This document shows positions 26,008-34,035 of a stretch of 64,000 nt of DNA, one piece after another. A program made the position numbers and the translations under genes. The notes beneath the pieces were generated by a model, which saw nothing but the letters and a program-made list of their open reading frames with translations, ran no database searches and was not told where the DNA came from. Within the stretch, counting starts at the first letter, position 1; each line of letters opens with the position of its first letter. This DNA comes from Neorhizobium vignae (GTDB lineage: Bacteria; Pseudomonadota; Alphaproteobacteria; Rhizobiales; Rhizobiaceae): the NCBI RefSeq assembly GCF_000732195.1, contig NZ_JNNU01000013.1, forward strand, positions 62,001-126,000. Reading direction: 5' to 3'.

Positions 26008-26097
26008 ACGGGATATCTCCTTCGCTATACCCGGCGAACTTGCCCGCCGTGCCTCCGCGAAAACAGATAGATCAGCAGGGGAAAGACAGCAAGAAGT

Positions 26098-26134
26098 ATG
26101 TGCGATAATTGACCTTTGTTCATATATCGCACAT
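26098..26134. promoter_or_regulatory. Paired inverted operator boxes between pcaI and pcaR
   Basis: ATGTGCGATA (26098-26107) and TATCGCACAT (26125-26134) are perfect inverted 10-mers 17 bp apart. Each is part of a longer box (for example GTTCATATATCGCACA at 26119-26134) resembling the GTTCGATAATCGCACA-type sites that I recall for PcaR, PcaU and PobR of the IclR family. Its place in the divergent gap fits activation of pcaIJF by the adjacent regulator. Confidence 0.75.
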
Positions 26135-26216
26135 ATTGTTCGAACCAGGGATGCAGAGCCTGCACATCCTCGCGGCTTCACATTGCGTCGACAAAGGGCG
26201 AGACACAGGGAATATC

Positions 26217-26972
26217 ATGCGGGAAACGGATTTCGTCAGCGGCTTCGCGCGGGGCCTGAAGGTCATCGAGGCGTTCGGCGAAACGACGCCGCGGCTGGCG
26301 ATCGCTGACGTGGCAAAGGCGACCGGGCTTGACCGGGCGACGGCCCGCCGTTGCCTGCTGACCTTGGCCGAGCTCGGCTACGCCGATTATGACGGAAAAT
26401 TCTTCGTCTTGACGCCGAAGATTTTGCGGCTTGGCCATGCCTATCTCTCCGCCACCCCCCTGCCCCACATCGTCCAGCCCTTTCTCGACAAACTCGCCGA
26501 GGAGGTTCGCCAGAGCGCATCCGCGAGCGTGCTCGATGGAACGGAGGTCGTCTATATCGCCCGCGCCTCGCAGAAGCGGGTGATGTCGATCAACCTGATG
26601 CCCGGCAGCCGCCTTCCCGCCTATTGCGCCTCGATGGGCCGCGTCCTGCTGGCGGCCCTGCCAGAGAACGAAAGCCTGGCACTCCTGAAACAGAGCAACC
26701 TGAAATCCTTCACCCCCCGGACGCTGACCGATCCTGTCCGGCTGATGGAGGAGCTTGCCCACGTTCGCGAACAGGGTTTCGCGGTCATCGACCAGGAACT
26801 GGAACTCGGCCTCTGCTCGATTGCGGTGCCGCTGGAAAACGATCGCGGCCGGGTGGTCGCCGCGATCAATATCGGCGCACCGGCGGCAAGCGTCCCCGCG
26901 GCCGAAATGGCCGAGCGTTATCTGGAACCGCTGAAGGGCGTTGCAAGGCTTCTGAAATCCCTGCTGCGCTGA
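26217..26972 (+). CDS. pcaR: IclR-family regulator of the pcaIJF operon
   Basis: A 251-aa IclR-type regulator of the PcaR/PcaU/PobR subgroup. The N-terminal winged helix reads FVSGFARGLKVIEAFGE to LAIADVAKATGLDRATARRCLLTLAELGY (about residues 6-60). The C-terminal effector domain includes VLDGTEVVYIARASQKRVMSI and YCASMGRVLLAALPE. In rhizobia PcaR activates pcaIJF with 3-oxoadipate as inducer (established for Ensifer). Start ATG 26217 matches family N-termini; the open frame runs back to a TTG at 26109, which overlaps the operator region. It is divergent from pcaI. Confidence 0.92.
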   Translation: MRETDFVSGFARGLKVIEAFGETTPRLAIADVAKATGLDRATARRCLLTLAELGYADYDGKFFVLTPKILRLGHAYLSATPLPHIVQPFLDKLAEEVRQSASASVLDGTEVVYIARASQKRVMSINLMPGSRLPAYCASMGRVLLAALPENESLALLKQSNLKSFTPRTLTDPVRLMEELAHVREQGFAVIDQELELGLCSIAVPLENDRGRVVAAINIGAPAASVPAAEMAERYLEPLKGVARLLKSLLR

Positions 26973-26986
26973 ACCCATCAACTCCG

Positions 26987-27012
26987 TGAATCGATGAGGC
27001 CGGATCGATTCA
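26987..27012. repeat. ATCGAT inverted repeat after pcaR
   Basis: TGAATCGAT (26987-26995) and ATCGATTCA (27004-27012) form a perfect 9-bp inverted repeat with an 8-bp GAGGCCGG loop, 14 bp after the pcaR stop. There is no T run, so it is at best a weak terminator. The arms resemble those at 6908-6930. Confidence 0.5.
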
Positions 27013-27028
27013 ATCATGTCGTTGGACG

Positions 27029-27053
27029 GCAGAATCCGGACTTGCGATTCTGC
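27029..27053. repeat. Inverted repeat just before the WGR gene
   Basis: GCAGAATC (27029-27036) and GATTCTGC (27046-27053) are a perfect 8-bp inverted repeat with a 9-bp spacer, ending 4 bp before the ATG of the WGR gene. It could mask the ribosome site in a hairpin or be an operator. Confidence 0.4.
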
Positions 27054-27057
27054 GGGC

Positions 27058-27306
27058 ATGACCAACGAACCGCTTCTCCTCACCCGCCGCGACCCCACCC
27101 GCAACATGGCCCGCTTTTACGTGCTTACGGTCGAGCCCGATCTTTTCGATGGCGCAGCACTCACCCGCAACTGGGGCCGCATCGGCACCAAGGGGCGTTT
27201 CCACATCGACCTGTTCGGCTCGCGGCAGGAAGCAGAGCGCCGGTGTTTGGCACTTGCCCGCAGCAAGGTGAAACGGGGTTATCAGCAGAAAGCGGAGACT
27301 GGCTGA
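27058..27306 (+). CDS. Small WGR-domain protein
   Basis: An 82-aa protein consisting of little more than a WGR domain: RNMARFYVLTVEPDLFDGAA, then RNWGRIGTKGRFHIDLFGS with the Trp-Gly-Arg core, then a basic C-terminal helix (RQEAERRCLALARSKVKRGY). WGR domains occur in PARPs and in MolR-like proteins and bind nucleic acids; stand-alone versions in rhizobia have no settled role. The start ATG 27058 has only a weak ribosome site and sits just after an inverted repeat; the internal ATG at MARFYV (27106) is an alternative. Confidence 0.8.
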   Translation: MTNEPLLLTRRDPTRNMARFYVLTVEPDLFDGAALTRNWGRIGTKGRFHIDLFGSRQEAERRCLALARSKVKRGYQQKAETG

Positions 27307-27369
27307 CAGCTCTCCATTTCGAGCAGCCGCGTTTGTGGCATTGCCGATCTGTGATCGATCGATGCCGCG

Positions 27370-28542
27370 TCAGAAGGGCAAGCCCACGTAGTTTTCCGCA
27401 AGCGCCGTCGAAGCTGCCCGCGAATGGGTCAGATAATCCAGCTCGGCTTCCTGAATCCTCTGGTCGAATTCGCCTGTCCCGGGAAAACGGTGCATTATCG
27501 TCGTCATCCACCAGGAGAAGCGCACCGCCTTCCATACGCGCGCAAGCGCTCTCTCGGAATAGGCGTCGATGCCCGCGCCTGCACCGTCCAGATAGTGCTC
27601 CCGCAGCCCTTTGAAGAGGTAATGCACGTCGCTTGCAGCTAGATTCAAGCCCTTGGCTCCCGTCGGCGGCACGATATGCGCTGCATCGCCGACGAGGAAC
27701 ATGCTGCCGAACCGCATCGGCTCGGCAACGAACGAGCGCAACGGTGCGATCGATTTCTCGAAGGACGGCGCGGTAATCAACGCCTGCGCGTGATGCGCAG
27801 GCAGGCGGCGGCGAAGTTCGTCCCAGAATCGGTCGTCGCTCCAGTCCTCGATCTTCTCGTCGAGGGCGCACTGGATATAATAGCGGCTGCGGGTCGCCGA
27901 TCGCATTGAACAAAGCGCGAAGCCCCGAGGATGGTTTGCATAGATCAGTTCATGATTGACGGGTGCGACCTCCGCCAGGATACCGAGCCATCCGAACGGA
28001 TAAATCTTCTCGAAAACACGGATTGCGCTTTCCGGCACGGCGTTGCGGCTTGGGCCGTGAAAACCATCGCAGCCGGCGATAAAATCGCAGTCAATGCGAT
28101 GCGTCGTGCCATCCTTTTCATAGGTGACGTAGGGCAAGCGACCATCGAAATCATGCGGCCGGACATTGCCCGCCTCATAGATTGTCACGGCACCACTCTT
28201 TTCGCGGCTTACCATCAGATCGCGCGTCACTTCCGTCTGGCCATAGACCATGACCCGCTTGCCGCCGGTCAGGCCATGCAGGTCGATGCGGTGATCACGG
28301 CCATCGAAGGTGAGTGAGAAACCTTCGTGCGGCAGGCCTTCGGCGTGCAGCCGCGCGCCGGCCCCGGCCTGGTCGATCAGCCCGACCGTACCTTCCTCCA
28401 ACACGCCGGCACGGACCCGCCCGAGGATGTAATCCTTGCCGACACGATCAAGGATGATGTTGTCGATACCGGCTCCCGTCAGAAGCTGGCCAAGCAAGAG
28501 GCCCGACGGTCCGGAGCCGATAATGGCGACCTGCGTTCTCAT
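27370..28542 (-). CDS. pobA: 4-hydroxybenzoate 3-monooxygenase
   Basis: A 390-aa FAD monooxygenase that makes protocatechuate from 4-hydroxybenzoate with NADPH and O2. The length equals that of classical PobA. Motifs are GSGPSGLLLGQLL at the N-terminus, the DG motif FIAGCDGFHGPSR (about residues 154-166) and the GD motif LVGDAAHIVPPTGAKGLNLAASDVHYL (about 283-309), all highly typical. It is divergent from an AraC-type regulator. Protocatechuate made here would feed the pathway whose end steps (pcaIJF) lie 2.8 kb away; the ring-cleavage genes pcaHG are not in this window. Confidence 0.95.
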   Translation of the reverse strand: MRTQVAIIGSGPSGLLLGQLLTGAGIDNIILDRVGKDYILGRVRAGVLEEGTVGLIDQAGAGARLHAEGLPHEGFSLTFDGRDHRIDLHGLTGGKRVMVYGQTEVTRDLMVSREKSGAVTIYEAGNVRPHDFDGRLPYVTYEKDGTTHRIDCDFIAGCDGFHGPSRNAVPESAIRVFEKIYPFGWLGILAEVAPVNHELIYANHPRGFALCSMRSATRSRYYIQCALDEKIEDWSDDRFWDELRRRLPAHHAQALITAPSFEKSIAPLRSFVAEPMRFGSMFLVGDAAHIVPPTGAKGLNLAASDVHYLFKGLREHYLDGAGAGIDAYSERALARVWKAVRFSWWMTTIMHRFPGTGEFDQRIQEAELDYLTHSRAASTALAENYVGLPF

Positions 28543-28603
28543 GCATCTCCTCCCGAGAGTTTTCGTTTTGGCAAATTGTGCTCGCCTTCCCCATTCGCGG
28601 CAA

Positions 28604-28630
28604 TGGACATTCGGGCCAAAAAATTGGACA
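28604..28630. promoter_or_regulatory. Direct repeat in the pobA-pobR gap, probable AraC-type operator
   Basis: TGGACA occurs at 28604-28609 and again at 28625-28630, exactly 21 bp apart, with partial agreement in the following bases (nnC then G). A two-helical-turn direct repeat is the usual spacing of AraC/XylS half-sites. It lies about 60-100 bp upstream of pobA and next to the regulator start. Confidence 0.5.
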
Positions 28631-28658
28631 AACCGAACATCGAGGCCGGAGATATCCG

Positions 28659-29555
28659 ATGAACAGGCACATACCGATTTACCAGCTGTACGGAGAGGAT
28701 CCAGGCAAACGGAATGATTTCTGGCTGCATTGCGAAACCATCAGGTCGAGAAGCAGCCGCCACCAGTGGGAAATCCGCCTTCACCGACATGAGGCATTCT
28801 TTCAGATACTGTACATCGAAGCGGGGTCAGGCGACGCGACCTTCGGCAGCGAAACCTATCCCATCCGGCCACCGTCGATAGTCACCGTCCCTCCCGGCCT
28901 CAGTCACGGCTTCCGGTTCTCCCGCGATATCGAGGGACTGGTCATCACCATCCTGAGCTCCCATCTTGGGCACCAGCCGGGAGAGCGCAGCCGCTTCGGC
29001 GAATGGCTTGCGACACCGCGCCTTACCCCACTCGACCCGCCGAATGCCGATGCAGCCTACGTGGTGCAAACGCTGAAACGAATTGGCGAGGAGTTTGATC
29101 ACCGCAATAACGGACGTCACGAACTTCTGACTTCCTACGTAAAGCTCGCCCTGAGGCTGACCGCGCGCATCTCTCATGCGGACAACCTCAACCAGCTCCC
29201 CGCGAACGAAGGCGAGCGGCGGATGGACATGCTGAATGGCCTGATCCAGCAGCATTTCCGCTCGCACAAGCCGATATCCTTTTATGCGGGCGAACTTGGC
29301 ATCTCGCTGACACATCTCAACCGCATTGTCCGGTCGATGGCGGGGTGCACCGCGCACGACCTGCTCACCGCAAAACTGATCGAAGAGTCCAAGCGCGAAC
29401 TCGTCTTCTCCCTCGCCTCCGTGCAGGAGGTTGGCCATCGCCTCGGCTTTTCCGACCCTGCCTATTTCTCGCGTTTTTTCGTGAAGCAGACGGGCGAAAC
29501 GCCGCGCGCCTGGCGCCTGCGAGAAATCCAAGCGCTGGACAAGGCATCTTTCTAA
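28659..29555 (+). CDS. pobR: AraC-family activator of pobA
   Basis: A 298-aa AraC/XylS regulator with an N-terminal cupin-like sensor (IRLHRHEAFFQILYIEAGSG to TVPPGLSHGFRFS) and a C-terminal double helix-turn-helix: ISFYAGELGISLTHLNRIVR and VQEVGHRLGFSDPAYFSRFF (about residues 205-285). It starts at ATG 28659; the open frame upstream overlaps the operator. Divergence from pobA fits the AraC-type PobR proteins of rhizobia and Azotobacter, which activate pobA with 4-hydroxybenzoate. Confidence 0.88.
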   Translation: MNRHIPIYQLYGEDPGKRNDFWLHCETIRSRSSRHQWEIRLHRHEAFFQILYIEAGSGDATFGSETYPIRPPSIVTVPPGLSHGFRFSRDIEGLVITILSSHLGHQPGERSRFGEWLATPRLTPLDPPNADAAYVVQTLKRIGEEFDHRNNGRHELLTSYVKLALRLTARISHADNLNQLPANEGERRMDMLNGLIQQHFRSHKPISFYAGELGISLTHLNRIVRSMAGCTAHDLLTAKLIEESKRELVFSLASVQEVGHRLGFSDPAYFSRFFVKQTGETPRAWRLREIQALDKASF

Positions 29556-29738
29556 GAGCAACGCGTTGCAACGCGCAAGCCCCTCTCTTTGCTGCAAGCG
29601 ATGAGCTGCAGTTCATCCCTCGGCAGGCGCTTTAGCCGCAGATCGAGAAATCGGGAGGCCGCCATCAAGGGCGTCGGTTCTCATGTCGATGATCGACATG
29701 TTGGGACGATATTTCACTATCCGGCGCATTCTTAAATT

Positions 29739-29751
29739 AAATAGTCTATTT
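29739..29751. promoter_or_regulatory. AT-rich palindrome upstream of the sulfonate ABC operon
   Basis: AAATAG (29739-29744), one T, and CTATTT (29746-29751) form a perfect palindrome in an AT-rich stretch 73 bp before the substrate-binding gene. It may be a promoter-linked operator for sulfur-starvation control. The rest of the 268-bp gap shows no gene. Confidence 0.4.
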
Positions 29752-29823
29752 GTTTTATAGAAAATATCTCACCCTTCCGAGCATCGATTTCCGGATCCTG
29801 CAACGACAAGGGGAAAATCAACA

Positions 29824-30849
29824 ATGACATTGGTAAAAACAGTGAGAACCGTGCTGTTCGGCCTGCTTGCCTTCGGCTCCATAAGCGGGGTGGTCATGGC
29901 CCAGACAAATGCGCCCCTTCTTCCGAAGGTGCCGCCCGGGACAGTCCTGACGATCGGGGATCCGGTGACGCAAAAGGCGCTGGAAGTCTCAGGCCTGATC
30001 AAGGAGCTGTCGTTTGAAGTCAAATGGGCAAATATCAGTGGGGGCCCACAAACGTCGGAAGCATTCCGCGCCAAGGCACTCGACGTCGGGTCGGTTGCGG
30101 AAATTCCGTCGATCTTCGCCAACTGGAACAATCTGCCCGTTCGCAACATCGCCTATCGCGAACGCCGCGACCCCATTGCCAATCCCATTTACCGTTTCGG
30201 AGTGGCGCCCGGCGCCGGCGTCAAGACGCTGGCCGACTTCCGCGGCAAGCGCATCGCGTTCAGCCCCGGCCAGGCCCAGGGAGCACTGGTTCTCCGCGCA
30301 CTTAAGGCCGCAGGTCTCAAGAAAAGTGACGTCACGCTGGTAGAACTGCCGAGCACCGGCGACGTCTATCCGAAGGCGCTGGCCAGCAAACAGGTCGATG
30401 TCGCGCCGCTCGGGGGCGTCTACATCCGGCGCTATATCGCCCAGTACGGCGGCGATGGAGCAACGCTCGTCGAACACGGGCTGCGCGATGATCCAGCTCA
30501 TCTCTATGCACCGCAATGGGTGCTGGACGATCCGGCAAAGGCTGCGGCTCTTGCGGAATATGTCGGGCTTTGGGCACGCGCCACCGAGTGGGTGAACAAG
30601 AACCCGGAAATCTGGATCAAGGAATATTATGTCGGTCAGCAGGGCCTCAGCCAGGACGACGGCGAATATCTCGTCGAGCTGACGGGGGAACAGGTCGTTT
30701 CCGGAGACTGGAGCGAGGTGAAGAAACGCCACCAGCAGACGATCAATCTGTTGGCGGCGGAGCTCGGCTACAAGCCCTTCGACGTGGAAAAGATCTTCGA
30801 CAACCGCTTCGAGAAAACCGCCTCCGCCGCCTTGGCGAAAAGCCAGTAA
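29824..30849 (+). CDS. Sulfonate/nitrate/taurine-type ABC transporter substrate-binding protein
   Basis: A 341-aa periplasmic binding protein of the SsuA/TauA type. The signal peptide is TVRTVLFGLLAFGSISGVVMAQ. Family motifs include the KALEVSGLIKELSFEVKW start, SEAFRAKALDVGSVAEIPSIFA and DFRGKRIAFSPGQAQGALVLRAL. The permease follows after 31 bp and a flavin monooxygenase closes the operon, which points to an organosulfur compound as ligand (inference). RBS: AAGGGGAAAA before ATG 29824. Confidence 0.87.
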   Translation: MTLVKTVRTVLFGLLAFGSISGVVMAQTNAPLLPKVPPGTVLTIGDPVTQKALEVSGLIKELSFEVKWANISGGPQTSEAFRAKALDVGSVAEIPSIFANWNNLPVRNIAYRERRDPIANPIYRFGVAPGAGVKTLADFRGKRIAFSPGQAQGALVLRALKAAGLKKSDVTLVELPSTGDVYPKALASKQVDVAPLGGVYIRRYIAQYGGDGATLVEHGLRDDPAHLYAPQWVLDDPAKAAALAEYVGLWARATEWVNKNPEIWIKEYYVGQQGLSQDDGEYLVELTGEQVVSGDWSEVKKRHQQTINLLAAELGYKPFDVEKIFDNRFEKTASAALAKSQ

Positions 30850-30880
30850 TCCACGCATCATCCAAGAGGAGATCTGAAGC

Positions 30881-31762
30881 ATGGCAACCATTTGGGATGC
30901 GGATGAGGTGAAATCGTCCCGGCCGTCCAGCCGTGAAAGTGCATATACCATTCCGGCCGTGGCGAGGCCCCGCACGTCCCGGAGCCGCCGGAGACTGGGA
31001 CCGGGACCGGCGATACCCTTCGGACTGCAGATCGGGCCGGCATTGCTGGTGCTCTTCTGGGTGGCCGGATCGGCTCTCGGTTGGATCGACCCGCGCATAC
31101 TCTCTGCGCCCTGGACGGTCGTCGAAGCCTTTGGAAGGCTGATCGAACAGGGGCGACTGCAGGACAATTTCGTGACTTCGGCCACACGCGCCCTGCTTGG
31201 CCTCAGCATCGGCCTGGTCATCGGCACGATCCTTGCCGTCACCGCCGGTCTTTCCCGGATCGGCGAAGCGCTGATCGACGGTCCCGTCCAGATCAAGCGC
31301 GCCATCCCGACGCTCGCTCTGATCCCCCTGCTGATCCTGTGGTTCGGCATCGGCGAAGGCATGAAGGTCACGACGATCGCCCTTGCCGTGATCATACCCA
31401 TTTACATCCACACCCATAATGCCCTGCGCAGCATCGACAGCCGCTATGTCGAACTGGCCGAGACCCTGCGCATGAGCCAGAAAGACTTCATCTTCCAGGT
31501 GGTGCTGCCGGGCGCATTGCCCGGCTTTCTCCTGGGTCTGCGGTTTGCCGTCACTCTCTGCTGGGTTTCCCTTGTCGTGGTCGAGCAGATCAACGCCACC
31601 AGCGGGCTCGGCTACATGATCGAACTCGCCCGCAACTATGGGCAAACCGATGTCATCCTCGTCGGCCTGGTTGTCTACGTGCTGCTCGGCCTCGTCTCGG
31701 ACGGTCTCGTCCGCCTGCTCGAACGGAGGGTCCTCTCATGGCGCCGCACTCTAGCCAACTGA
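30881..31762 (+). CDS. Sulfonate-type ABC transporter permease
   Basis: A 293-aa inner-membrane permease of the SsuC/TauC type. A polar 40-residue N-terminus is followed by six likely membrane segments. The ATPase-docking EAA motif is YVELAETLRMSQKDFIFQVVLPGALPGFLLG, near residues 187-217. It shares 25 bp with the start of the (frameshifted) ATPase gene. AGGAGA precedes ATG 30881. Confidence 0.88.
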   Translation: MATIWDADEVKSSRPSSRESAYTIPAVARPRTSRSRRRLGPGPAIPFGLQIGPALLVLFWVAGSALGWIDPRILSAPWTVVEAFGRLIEQGRLQDNFVTSATRALLGLSIGLVIGTILAVTAGLSRIGEALIDGPVQIKRAIPTLALIPLLILWFGIGEGMKVTTIALAVIIPIYIHTHNALRSIDSRYVELAETLRMSQKDFIFQVVLPGALPGFLLGLRFAVTLCWVSLVVVEQINATSGLGYMIELARNYGQTDVILVGLVVYVLLGLVSDGLVRLLERRVLSWRRTLAN

Positions 31763-32486
31763 CATCCGCATCCAGAACCGTGCATGTCCGCAACCTCATG
31801 CGCCGGTTCGCCACCAAGACGATCCTGGATCGCGTGGATCTCGATATCGCCGAGGGGAGTTCGTCGCCCTCCTCGGCAGGAGCGGCTCCGGCAAAAGCAC
31901 TTTCCTCAAGGCGCTCGCCGGCCTCGATCACGACGTCGAGGGAACCGGGACGCTTGAAACCCCGGAAAACCTTTCGGTGGTTTTCCAGGATGCGCGACTT
32001 CTGCCCTGGCGCACAGTCATCCAGAATGTCACGCTCGGTATGCCGGGGGCTGCCGGGCAGGAAGCAGGCAGAAAGGCATTGGCCGAGGTGGGCCTTGAGG
32101 GGCGCGAGGCGGCCTGGCCCAACCAGCTCTCGGGCGGCGAGCAGCAGAGAGTCGCCCTTGCACGCTCGCTGGTCCGCCAGCCGTCCCTGCTGCTGGCCGA
32201 CGAGCCGTTCGGCGCCCTCGACGCACTGACCCGGCTGAAGATGCACGACCTGCTGCGGGAATTGTGCGCAAGGCACCGCCCGGCCGTGTTGCTCGTCACC
32301 CACGACGTCGACGAGGCAATCTCGCTCGCCGACCGAATACTGGTTCTCGACGAGGGCCATCTGATCGAGGACCTGCGGATCGATCTGCCGACACCCCGCG
32401 ATCACGGCGATCTGCGCTTCGCAAAGATCCGCACCCAGCTTTTAAGTCGCCTCGGGGTCGAAACTCCCGGACGGCGAGCCGCCTGA
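31738..32486 (+). pseudogene. Sulfonate-type ABC transporter ATPase gene with a one-base frameshift
   Basis: The start (ATG 31738 after GGAGGG) gives VRNLMRRFATKTILDRVDLDIAEG and then loses the family sequence. Shifting to the next frame at 31854-31857 (GGGG) restores EFVALLGRSGSGKSTFLKAL with Walker A, followed by VVFQDARLLPW, LSGGEQQRVALARSLV and LLLADEPFGALDAL to the end at 32486. One G is missing relative to an intact frame. The rest would encode a normal ATPase of about 249 aa. It is either a recent inactivating mutation or a base-call error in a G run. An internal ATG at 31977 could yield only a Walker-A-less fragment. Confidence 0.88.
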
Positions 32487-32559
32487 AATCCAACGGAAGT
32501 TGTCATCATGACCAGCAAGGGTCAGCTCAATCTCAACGCCTCGAACGGGGGACACGTCA

Positions 32560-33936
32560 ATGAGTAAACAGAAGAGACAAATGCGGCTTGGGGCCTTCAT
32601 CATGGCGACGGGCCATCATGTGGCAGCCTGGCGCCATCCGGCCTCGCAGGCCGACGCGGGACTGAACATCGATCACTACCGCGAACTGGCCCAGACGGCG
32701 GAACGCGGCAAGTTCGATCTAGTCTTCGTGGCCGACAGTCCGGCCGGCTGGGAGCGTGCCAAGGACCCGGAAGCGCTTCGGCGTTCCTCGCAGGGTGCCC
32801 ATTTCGAACCCGTGACTCTATGGGCGGCTCTGTCGCAGACCACGAGCCATATCGGCTTTGTCGCTACCGCTTCCACCACCTACGAAGACCCTTATCTTCT
32901 GGCGCGCAAATTTGCCTCGCTCGATTATATCTCCAAGGGTCGGGCGGCGTGGAATGTGGTCACGACCGGAGCGGACGTCTCCAAGAACTTCTCCATCCCC
33001 GGCCATCCCGCCCATGCGGACCGCTACGCGCGGGCCGAGGAATTCGTCGATCTCGTGAAGGGGTTGTGGGATTCCTATGAAGACGACGCCTTCATCCTCG
33101 ACAAGGAAAGCGGCGTTTATCTCGATCCCGACAAGGTGCATCTCGTCGACCACAAGGGCCAGTTCTTCTCGGTCACCGGTCCGCTCAATGTCGGCCGTCC
33201 CGTGCAGGGTTACCCGGTCATCGTGCAGGCCGGCGCATCGGAACCCGGCCGCGAGCTTGCGGCGAGAACCGCAGAAATGATCTTCACCGCCAATCAGACG
33301 CTCGAAGATGCCCAGGAATTCTATTCCGACGTCAGGGGACGACTTGCCCGCTATGGACGCAGCCAGGACGACCTCTTGATCAGTCCGGGCATATTCCCCG
33401 TTCTCGGAGGCACCGAAAAGGAGGCACAGGAGAACTACGACTATATCCAGTCGCTCGTTCATCCCTCCATCGCCTGGAACATCCTCGCCCGCCACTACAA
33501 GGGCGTCGACCTTTCCGGCTATTCCCTGGACGATCCTGCTCCACCTCTGCCGCAGGATACGGAACTCAACAAGAGCCGCCTCAAGCTGGTTACCGATCTG
33601 GTGTCGCGAAACAATCTGACGCTGCGCCAGTTCTATCTGGCCGTCGCGACCGCCCGCGGCCATCGCACGGTGATCGGCACGCCGGAGCAGATTGCCGACG
33701 CGATGCAGCAATGGTTCGAGAACGGCGCTGCCGACGCCTTCAACATCATGCCGCCGATCCTGCCCGCCGGATTGACGGACTTCGTCGATCAGGTCGTGCC
33801 GATCCTGCGCAAGCGTGGCCTTTTCCGGCATGAATATGAAGGAACAACCTTGCGGGAGAACCTCGGCCTCAAGCGCCCGCAGAACGGCTTCGTGCTTCGG
33901 TCACAGCTTGGGCCGGAGGCACGGGTAGCCGTATAG
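32560..33936 (+). CDS. LLM-class flavin-dependent monooxygenase (NtaA/SnaA/DszA family)
   Basis: A 458-aa TIM-barrel oxygenase that uses reduced FMN supplied by a partner reductase. Family features are MRLGAFIMATGHHVAAWRHP at the N-terminus, FDLVFVADSP, TLWAALSQTTSHIGFVATAST and GRAAWNVVTT. Homologues act on nitrilotriacetate, dibenzothiophene sulfone or pristinamycin precursors. With an ABC sulfonate importer upstream, a desulfonation role is likely but unproven. No flavin reductase gene is adjacent. It ends the operon. Confidence 0.88.
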   Translation: MSKQKRQMRLGAFIMATGHHVAAWRHPASQADAGLNIDHYRELAQTAERGKFDLVFVADSPAGWERAKDPEALRRSSQGAHFEPVTLWAALSQTTSHIGFVATASTTYEDPYLLARKFASLDYISKGRAAWNVVTTGADVSKNFSIPGHPAHADRYARAEEFVDLVKGLWDSYEDDAFILDKESGVYLDPDKVHLVDHKGQFFSVTGPLNVGRPVQGYPVIVQAGASEPGRELAARTAEMIFTANQTLEDAQEFYSDVRGRLARYGRSQDDLLISPGIFPVLGGTEKEAQENYDYIQSLVHPSIAWNILARHYKGVDLSGYSLDDPAPPLPQDTELNKSRLKLVTDLVSRNNLTLRQFYLAVATARGHRTVIGTPEQIADAMQQWFENGAADAFNIMPPILPAGLTDFVDQVVPILRKRGLFRHEYEGTTLRENLGLKRPQNGFVLRSQLGPEARVAV

Positions 33937-34035
33937 CTCCCGCGTCACATTAAATCTCCTGGCCGTGAAGATGGCGACAACGCCAATACGTCTCGGCCAG
34001 GACCTTTGGCTGGTCTCTCCGCGGCAGATTTTCGC

